A stretch of DNA of 11,057 nucleotides from Chthoniobacterales bacterium. GTDB lineage: Bacteria > Verrucomicrobiota > Verrucomicrobiia > Chthoniobacterales > UBA10450. Each line of letters opens with the position of its first letter. Position 1 is the stretch's first letter. Positions 6,525-11,057 of this stretch are shown piece after piece. The position numbers and the translations under genes were made by a program. The notes beneath the pieces are model-generated. The model made no database searches. It saw only the letters and a program-made list of their open reading frames with translations, and had not been told where the DNA came from. The stretch spans positions 1 to 11,057 of the forward strand of contig JACCXL010000235.1 in the NCBI GenBank assembly GCA_013697015.1. The letters are read 5' to 3'.

Positions 6525-6530
6525 GTCCTT
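6525..6530 (-). promoter_or_regulatory. Shine-Dalgarno sequence of accB supporting a TTG start
   Basis: On the minus strand AAGGAC lies 6 bases before the TTG at 6518-6516. This is one of the few good ribosome binding sites in the window, and it decides the unusual start codon. Confidence 0.6.
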
Positions 6531-6546
6531 GGCGGGGATGAGCGTT

Positions 6547-6576
6547 TAGGTAAGAGTCTTTTCCAGGCGAGGTCAA
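6547..6576 (-). promoter_or_regulatory. Weak candidate promoter for the accBC operon
   Basis: On the minus strand TTGACC (6576-6571) is a good -35 match, and 17-18 bases downstream lies TTACCT/TACCTA (6553-6547), a poor -10. It overlaps the stop codon of the SRPBCC gene and precedes the accB TTG by about 30 bases. Position is right for accB transcription, but the -10 is weak, and read-through from the upstream genes is an alternative. Confidence 0.2.
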
Positions 6577-7046
6577 GCAAACGAAATCAGCTCGCGCGCG
6601 TTTCTGAGCTGCTGATCACGGTAATCGAAAATCCTCCCGAGCTGAGGCCTGATCGCCAGGACGTTGAGGAGCGCTCCCAATGGTCCGAACGGCGGAACAT
6701 AATGCACCAGATCTCGCACCGCGGTCCGCTCGGCTCCGATGGGCGTGAAGAAATGCTCGTGATGCCAGACGCGGTAGGGCCCGATTCTTTGCTCGTCAAC
6801 AAAGTAATTCGGTTTGTCCACGCCCGTAATTTCAGTCAGCCACGTCAGTGGGATGCCCGCCAACGGCGTGACTGAATATCGAATCATCAGGCCCGCGTGA
6901 ATTGTGTCTGGAAGTTCGCTTTTGATGCGAAAGCGGAGCGCTGGCGGCGTGATCTTCTGCAAATTTCGCGGGTCGGAAAAGAAACGCCAGCAATCGACGA
7001 GCGGCACGTCGATGACCTGGCTGCGCTCCAGAGTGTAGATTGGCAC
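6573..7046 (-). CDS. SRPBCC (START/Bet v1-like) ligand-binding family protein
   Basis: The open frame reaches ATG codons at 7112, 7094 and 7085, but those lie inside the ABC ATPase gene. The GTG at 7046 gives 157 residues starting (V/M)PIYTLERSQVI, which is where family members normally begin, and it lies 8 bases after the ATPase stop. Visible pattern: first strand VPIYTLERSQV, helix DCWRFFSDPRNLQKITPP, then GLMIRYSVTPLAGIPLTWLTEI, FVDEQRIGPYRVWHHEHFF, and a C-terminal helix GALLNVLAIRPQLGRIFDYRDQQL. The fold makes a deep hydrophobic cavity for lipids, polyketides or similar; there is no signal peptide, so it should be cytoplasmic. The ligand is unknown. It is probably translationally coupled to the ATPase. 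The stop lies 54 bases before the accB start. Confidence 0.85.
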   Translation of the reverse strand: MPIYTLERSQVIDVPLVDCWRFFSDPRNLQKITPPALRFRIKSELPDTIHAGLMIRYSVTPLAGIPLTWLTEITGVDKPNYFVDEQRIGPYRVWHHEHFFTPIGAERTAVRDLVHYVPPFGPLGALLNVLAIRPQLGRIFDYRDQQLRNARELISFA

Positions 7047-7053
7047 GCGAGTG

Positions 7054-7758
7054 TTAGGCGCCAAGCGCTGGTGACGACGCGACATTTGCGTCATCCGCCA
7101 CGATGCGCCCATCGCGCATCTGCAGGTGGCGCGCTGCGCACTGCGCCACGTCCTCGCTGTGCGTCACGATCAGCAGCGTCGTGGCCCCTGTTTCGCCGAT
7201 GTTTCGCAGCAAGTTTGTGACGGTGCCTGCAGCCGCCGTGTCGAGATTTCCGGTCGGTTCGTCTGCGATCAAAATTGACGGTCGATGCACCAGGGCACGC
7301 GCGATCGCGGTGCGCTGTTGCTCGCCGCCGCTGAGCTGATGGACGAAATGGCTCATGCGATCGCCGAGCCCAAACTCAAGCAGTAATTCTTTCGCACGCG
7401 CCTCACTCTCCTGCGCGGAAGCTCCCTGCAGTAAAAGTGGAAACGAGACGTTCTCCAACGCGTTCATTGTCGGCAGGAGATTAAAAAATTGGAAAACGAG
7501 ACCAAGCCGGCGGCGGCGAAACTCCGTCAGCTGCGCGTCGTTGGCAGTGTGCAACGGCAGACCGTCCGCAAAAATTTCGCCGGAGACAGGTTTATCAAGG
7601 CCGGCAATCAGGTGCATCAAAGTGCTTTTGCCGCACCCGCTCGGACCGGAAATCGCAACGGATTCGCCGCGTCGAATTTCCAGTGACACGTCGTCGACTG
7701 CCCGCACCGGGCGCTCGCCACTTGAGTAAGAATGCGTCACGTTCTTGAGAGAGATCAT
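7054..7758 (-). CDS. ABC transporter ATP-binding protein, LolD/MacB type
   Basis: 234 residues, a single complete ABC ATPase. Motifs: Walker A GPSGCGKST (38-46), Q-loop VFQFFNLLPTM with Q90, signature LSGGEQQR (142-149), Walker B ILIADEP with catalytic Glu (162-168), D-loop NLD, and switch H200. The QFFNLLPTMNALENV and LSGGEQQRTAIARAL blocks are those of the LolD/MacB/FtsE-like group, which energises extraction or export of lipoproteins and other substrates from the inner membrane, usually with a FtsX-type permease. No permease is adjacent: downstream is the SRPBCC gene and upstream is a divergent pseudouridine synthase. The ATG (7758-7756) shares CATG with the ATG of that divergent gene, so the promoter must lie inside the neighbour's coding sequence. 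Confidence 0.94.
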   Translation of the reverse strand: MISLKNVTHSYSSGERPVRAVDDVSLEIRRGESVAISGPSGCGKSTLMHLIAGLDKPVSGEIFADGLPLHTANDAQLTEFRRRRLGLVFQFFNLLPTMNALENVSFPLLLQGASAQESEARAKELLLEFGLGDRMSHFVHQLSGGEQQRTAIARALVHRPSILIADEPTGNLDTAAAGTVTNLLRNIGETGATTLLIVTHSEDVAQCAARHLQMRDGRIVADDANVASSPALGA

Positions 7759-8551
7759 GCCGGAATCTGCTTTATCCGCTACCGCTTCGCGCCGTGCAAA
7801 CGCGCGGCTGAATTTCGCGATTGTGGCTGAGACGGACGACTACCTCGTGGTGGATAAGCCGCCGTATCTGCTTGTTCATCCAACCAAACCGACCGGTGAA
7901 CCAACACTTTGGAGTGGAGTTCGCGATCTACTCGCGTTTGAGATCGCGAACGGAGGCCAGGTATCCATTGTGAATCGGCTGGACCGCGAGACCAGCGGGC
8001 TCGTGCTGATCGCAAAAACGGCGGCGGCCGCGCGGCTTTTCGGACGGCTCATGCAGGAACACCGCATCGCAAAAGAATATCTCGCGATCGTCTGGGGATG
8101 GCCAACGTGGGAGTCCTTCACCGTGGATCGACCTCTCGTGCGTCAGGGGCTGCACGGCGTTTCCAAAATCTGGCTGAAACAAACAATCGATGACCGCGGA
8201 GCGGTCGCACGCACCGATCTGCGCGTGGAAAAACGCCTGCAATTTGCAGACTCGCCCCACCAGCGATTTAGCATCGTGCGCGCGACGCCTCACACCGGCC
8301 GCACGCATCAAATTCGCGTGCATCTCGCCTCCATCGGTTACCCAATCGTCGGCGATAAAATTTACGGGCCGGACGAAGCCGCATACCTGCGCTTCATCGA
8401 GTCAGGGTGGACGGCAGCGCTCGAAGAACTTCTCATTCTGCCCAGGCATGCGCTCCATTCCGCAGTGCTCGCGGTGGATGGAATTGGCACTTGGAAGAGC
8501 GAGCCGCCCGCCGACCTGAAGGTCTGGCTAAATGGACTGACCGAGATATAG
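7757..8551 (+). CDS. RluA-family RNA pseudouridine synthase
   Basis: 264 residues from ATG 7757; an upstream in-frame TTG at 7745 is the only other choice. It converts uridine to pseudouridine in rRNA or tRNA; the exact target is unclear. Catalytic motif VNRLDRETSGL has the nucleophile D76, with Asn instead of the common His before RLD. Other family motifs: AETDDYLVVDKPPYLLVHP (24-42), KEYLAIVWG, RTHQIRVHL and GYPIVGDKIYG. There is no N-terminal S4 RNA-binding domain, so it resembles RluA and short paralogues rather than RluC/RluD. A GAGAGAG run 3-9 bases upstream may help ribosome binding. The start overlaps the divergent ABC ATPase start, and the 3' end converges with the next gene over about 32 bases. 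Confidence 0.93.
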   Translation: MPESALSATASRRANARLNFAIVAETDDYLVVDKPPYLLVHPTKPTGEPTLWSGVRDLLAFEIANGGQVSIVNRLDRETSGLVLIAKTAAAARLFGRLMQEHRIAKEYLAIVWGWPTWESFTVDRPLVRQGLHGVSKIWLKQTIDDRGAVARTDLRVEKRLQFADSPHQRFSIVRATPHTGRTHQIRVHLASIGYPIVGDKIYGPDEAAYLRFIESGWTAALEELLILPRHALHSAVLAVDGIGTWKSEPPADLKVWLNGLTEI

Positions 8552-8583
8552 ACCGGAGACCACCCGTTGCTTCTTTCCGACGA

Positions 8584-9246
8584 TCACTTCGAGGCGATTA
8601 CTTCAATCCCGGCGAAGCGAATTACCTTGTCGTTAAAGTGATGTTCGGTCGAGAGGTGCAGCCCGCCGAATTCCTGATATTTCTCCCAGGTCGCGTGCAT
8701 GCCCTGCCCCGTCTTCGGCTTGTAATCCCAGGAGCGCATCAGGTGCGTCTGCGGCTCTATGTAGAAAACGTACTCGTCGCTTGGAGTCAGGCCGACCTGG
8801 CCAAAGCTCACATGCATGGCGTGAGATGACGTGCCATCCATCTCCTTCATGCCTTCGTCGTTCACATTGACGCCGGGATCGAGGATTTTGAGCGGCGCGA
8901 GCAACCAGTAGGAATCGTTAACCCATCTCGCGTAGGCCGCTTTCCCATCTTCGTCGGACGCTGGATTAGTCAGGCTCACAGTCACATCCTTGTCTTTCCA
9001 CTGCACGTGATCCGTTCCGGCGGAGACATTCCAGTCGTGCTGCACACTGGCGAGAGTTTTGCCGTCCTGTTCCACCACGAAAGTGAAGCGGAGCTCTTTT
9101 ACGTTGTTCCAGTTTTCACCACCGCTAGCCTGCCATATCTCTTTCGCGGCAGAGGAAGTTGCCGTCTGGTCGTCGGCCGCCCGGCAGCGCAGAGAAGCGG
9201 ACAGAATCACAACCAGCACGAGGGTAGAGCTTCGGAGCTTTTTCAT
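8584..9246 (-). CDS. Exported protein of unknown function, possibly LolA/LppX-like
   Basis: 220 residues from ATG 9246-9244. A 17-codon upstream extension exists, but MKKLRSSTLVLVVILSASLRCRA is a classic signal peptide and marks the start. Mature part: helix AAKEIWQASGG, then alternating strands (ELRFTFVVE, HVQWKDKDVTVSL, EYVFYIEPQTHLMRSWDYK, GLHLSTEHHFNDKVIRFAGIEVI). The half-open beta-sheet pattern with a leading helix recalls periplasmic LolA/LppX-type lipid carriers, but I cannot confirm the family. C21 is preceded by Arg, so it is not a convincing lipobox. The gene is divergent from the PagL-like gene with about 70 bases between start codons. No Shine-Dalgarno sequence is seen. Confidence 0.75.
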   Translation of the reverse strand: MKKLRSSTLVLVVILSASLRCRAADDQTATSSAAKEIWQASGGENWNNVKELRFTFVVEQDGKTLASVQHDWNVSAGTDHVQWKDKDVTVSLTNPASDEDGKAAYARWVNDSYWLLAPLKILDPGVNVNDEGMKEMDGTSSHAMHVSFGQVGLTPSDEYVFYIEPQTHLMRSWDYKPKTGQGMHATWEKYQEFGGLHLSTEHHFNDKVIRFAGIEVIASK

Positions 9247-9317
9247 GGAACAAAGGGTGACGAAATTGTGTTCCGATTGCAATTCAATGAACAACAAATA
9301 TCGTGACGCGCCTTTTC
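9247..9317. promoter_or_regulatory. Short divergent intergenic region between two exported-protein genes
   Basis: About 70 bases separate the ATG at 9246 (minus) and the ATG at 9318 (plus). It is AT-richer than its flanks and must hold both promoters. No pair of -35/-10 boxes is good enough to name. Confidence 0.3.
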
Positions 9318-9953
9318 ATGAACCTCTCACGTCCGCTTTTTTACTCCGCCTTCATCCTGACTATCTGTTGCGGGAAAAGCGCGCACGCCGGAGCCGACTA
9401 TGGCGCGAGTCGGCAGGGCGTGGCCGACGAGCTGGACGCCCCGTCTTTCGAGCTGGCGTCTGAAAGCGCCTACATGCTGGGTGTGTTCGGGAACCCGCAC
9501 AATTACGAGATTGCAGGCCAATTCATCACCGCGCGATTACGCTTGGGCGCGGTTCACAGCGACAGCTGGATGCGCGGCTACAATCAAGTCTATTTCCAAA
9601 TCATGGGCGAACCCTTCATTCGCGGGTTGGAGAATCATTACTTCGGCATCAATGCCGGGTTCCGCTATAACTTCGTGCAGCCGGGGCGCCGCTGGAGCCC
9701 GTATGTCTCGGGCGGAGTCGGTCTGGGCGATATCGACGCGACGAAGGAGGTTACGCCCGGCGCGATCGGGCAGAATTTTACCTTCAATGTCCAAAGCGCG
9801 CTCGGAGTTTCCTACAAGATGGATCAGCATTGGCGGTTCACCGCTGGGATCATCTATCAACACCTCTCCAATGCCGGGCTCTCCGAGCCGGAGCGACCAA
9901 ACTCCAGCTTGAACACACTCGGCCCGCAGCTCGGCGCGACCTATTCGTTCTAA
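9318..9953 (+). CDS. PagL-like lipid A 3-O-deacylase / acyloxyacyl hydrolase (outer membrane)
   Basis: 211 residues from ATG 9318; a GTG at 9303 would add five residues. A signal peptide is visible (MNLSRPLFYSAFILTICCGKSAHA). The mature part alternates beta strands (GQFITARLRLGAV, YFGINAGFRYNFV, SPYVSGGVGLG, NVQSALGVSYKM, WRFTAGIIYQHLSN) and ends in Phe after GPQLGATYSF, as outer-membrane beta-barrels do. IIYQHLSNAG contains the HxSN motif of PagL; H182 and S184 would be the catalytic His and Ser. In PagL a Glu about 12 residues after Ser completes the triad; here that position is Ser, with Glu at +6 and +8, so the third residue is uncertain. PagL removes the 3-O-acyl chain of lipid A. The Nudix-like gene follows after 15 bases. 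Confidence 0.8.
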   Translation: MNLSRPLFYSAFILTICCGKSAHAGADYGASRQGVADELDAPSFELASESAYMLGVFGNPHNYEIAGQFITARLRLGAVHSDSWMRGYNQVYFQIMGEPFIRGLENHYFGINAGFRYNFVQPGRRWSPYVSGGVGLGDIDATKEVTPGAIGQNFTFNVQSALGVSYKMDQHWRFTAGIIYQHLSNAGLSEPERPNSSLNTLGPQLGATYSF

Positions 9954-9968
9954 GCGAGGCGCGTCTGC

Positions 9969-10583
9969 ATGGGCCGCCCGAATGAAAATGTCCTCGTGGT
10001 TCGCCGGGCTCTCTTCGATGAGCTCGGCAGTTTTCATGGCCTGAATCTTGAGCCGGAAATCTACCTGCGTGCGCTCCTTTCGCGCGGAGACAACTTCTTC
10101 CTCCCGCGCGACGCGGCCGAGAACGATCCAGCCTACAAGCAGCTCATACCCTATGTCTTGATCGCACACGGCGATCGTGTGCTGCATTACGTGCGCGGAA
10201 AAAAAGCGGGCGAACAGCGTCTCGTCGCGAAGGGATCCATCGGAATCGGCGGCCACATGAATGACACCGACGAATCGCTCTTTGCGTGGGACGAGAACGC
10301 ATACCGCGCCGGGGTGCAGCGAGAGGTCGACGAAGAGATCACGATTGAATCAACCTACGAGGACAAGATCGTTGCGCTCTTAAATGATGACACCAGTGAA
10401 GTTGGTCGAGTCCACTTGGGGATCGTGCATCTCTTCCGGCTCGCTGACCCAAAAGTGCAGAAGCGCGAAGCCATGATCACAGGTCTCGCGTTTCTCTCGC
10501 GGGAAGAATTGGTTGCGCGCCGCGACAACCTGGAGACGTGGTCACAAATCTGCCTCGATTCCCTCCCGCGCTTATTGCGCTGA
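9969..10583 (+). CDS. Divergent Nudix-superfamily hydrolase (COG4112-like predicted phosphoesterase)
   Basis: 204 residues, no signal peptide. Residues 60-160 carry a recognisable Nudix core: IPYVLIAHGDRVLHYVRG, KGSIGIGGHMN (89-98) and the metal-binding REVDEE (118-123). The box is not canonical: about 14 extra residues (NDTDESLFAWDENA) separate GGH from the helix, the usual upstream Glu is displaced (DEN at 108-110), and the Gly after EE is Thr (EEITI). This arrangement matches what I recall of COG4112, a MutT-related family with no established substrate. A GAGG at 9956-9959 lies 9 bases before the ATG. It is 15 bases after the PagL-like stop, so the two are probably co-transcribed, though a functional link is not obvious. 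Confidence 0.85.
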   Translation: MGRPNENVLVVRRALFDELGSFHGLNLEPEIYLRALLSRGDNFFLPRDAAENDPAYKQLIPYVLIAHGDRVLHYVRGKKAGEQRLVAKGSIGIGGHMNDTDESLFAWDENAYRAGVQREVDEEITIESTYEDKIVALLNDDTSEVGRVHLGIVHLFRLADPKVQKREAMITGLAFLSREELVARRDNLETWSQICLDSLPRLLR

Positions 10584-10645
10584 GGGGCGCGAGGCGCGCT
10601 GCGCAGGCCGGCAGAGCAGAAACGCGCGTCGGAAATCTGAAGCGT

Positions 10646-11041
10646 TCAGTAGCCGAAACCGATGCCTTTAACGACCTCGCCGTCCCGAATCAGGACGCCA
10701 TGTTTCTGCATCCCGGTATATGAGCCGAATCGATTGCGCGAGTTCACCTTGAAATCCACACGATAACCGTGCAGCACCTTCCCATCCATGGCTGGCAAGT
10801 CCGTCGCCGTCGGCGCGGTCAGCCACTCGATTTTTGCGCTGCTCGCATCGAGCAGCTGTGTCTCCAGCCAGCGCAGGGTGACGTCTTTATAATCGGTCGG
10901 GAATTTACCGTAGACGGCAGCGTCAGCGGGCGCACCCGACGGGACGGCCGCGGGACTCTGCGCGCTCGTAGTCGAGATGCTTATAATAATGCTCGTGAGC
11001 GCGAGGAATGAGAATCTCAGCCAACGCATTTGCAAAGTCAT
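10646..11041 (-). CDS. Small exported protein of unknown function
   Basis: 131 residues. A signal peptide is visible (about 1-27, with LRFSFLALTSIIISISTTSAQ). After a Pro/Ala-rich linker (28-41) comes one compact domain of about 85 residues: YGKFPTDYKDVTLRWLETQLLDASSAKIEWLT, then HGYRVDFKVNSRNRFGSYTG, QKHGVLIRDGEVVKGIGFGY. The domain appears alpha-beta with a conserved-looking NSRNRFGSYTG loop, and its last residues GIGFGY could form an edge strand. I do not recognise a named family. The ATG at 11041-11039 is supported by GGAGG 9 bases upstream, so an internal ATG at 11029 is less likely. It converges with the Nudix-like gene; the 62-base gap has no clear terminator. Confidence 0.78.
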   Translation of the reverse strand: MTLQMRWLRFSFLALTSIIISISTTSAQSPAAVPSGAPADAAVYGKFPTDYKDVTLRWLETQLLDASSAKIEWLTAPTATDLPAMDGKVLHGYRVDFKVNSRNRFGSYTGMQKHGVLIRDGEVVKGIGFGY

Positions 11042-11050
11042 AACAAAAGG

Positions 11051-11055
11051 CCTCC
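11051..11055 (-). promoter_or_regulatory. Shine-Dalgarno sequence of the terminal exported protein
   Basis: On the minus strand GGAGG lies 9 bases before the ATG at 11041-11039. It is the strongest ribosome binding site in the window and fixes that start. Confidence 0.6.
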
Positions 11056-11057
11056 GC

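Noticed and set aside
9537..10256. 239-residue minus-strand open frame opposite the PagL-like and Nudix genes
   Set aside because: It is antisense to two genes with clear motifs and signal peptide; the translation shows no domain and is a shadow.

Overview
The window looks like a chromosomal segment from a soil or freshwater Verrucomicrobium, probably of the Chthoniobacterales/Spartobacteria type. Reasons: the DNA is fairly GC-rich, Shine-Dalgarno sequences are weak or absent before most genes, one exported protein ends in a VPESGST-plus-hydrophobic tail of the VPDSG-CTERM sorting type (a signal known mainly from Verrucomicrobia), and there are many small exported proteins of unknown function. 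This assignment is inference; there is no rRNA or other taxonomic marker here.

Layout. (1) Bases 1-672, minus strand: the N-terminal 224 codons of a response regulator fused to a metallo-beta-lactamase-fold domain, running off the left edge. (2) 673-1710: a gene-poor, lower-GC stretch with one small exported fibronectin type III protein (minus) and several inverted repeats. (3) 1711-2379, plus: an exported VPDSG-CTERM-like protein whose tail may be frameshifted. (4) 2498-7758, minus: a long same-strand run, in transcription order an ABC transporter ATPase, an SRPBCC lipid/ligand-binding-fold protein, accB, accC, thiE, a PfkB-family kinase, then a DUF2059 exported protein. Spacing is tight from accC to the kinase (6 and 17 nt), so accB-accC-thiE-pfkB is probably one operon. 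(5) 7757-8551, plus: an RluA-type pseudouridine synthase whose ATG shares a CATG with the ATG of the divergent ABC ATPase. (6) 8584-9246 minus and 9318-9953 plus: a divergent pair of exported proteins, the second a PagL-like lipid A deacylase candidate, followed after 15 nt by a divergent Nudix (COG4112-like) protein. (7) 10646-11041, minus: a small exported protein of unknown function.

How it fits together. The solid core is AccB (biotin carrier) plus AccC (biotin carboxylase), two subunits of acetyl-CoA carboxylase that start fatty acid synthesis; accA and accD are not here. ThiE (thiamin phosphate synthase) and an uncharacterised PfkB kinase share the transcript. Several other genes concern the cell envelope (PagL-like protein, exported unknowns, LolD/MacB-like ATPase). 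No mobile element, CRISPR array, tRNA or rRNA was seen. The most unusual points are the receiver-MBL fusion, the CATG-overlapping divergent starts, the possible frameshift in the sorting signal, and the low-GC island with an attC-like inverted repeat.
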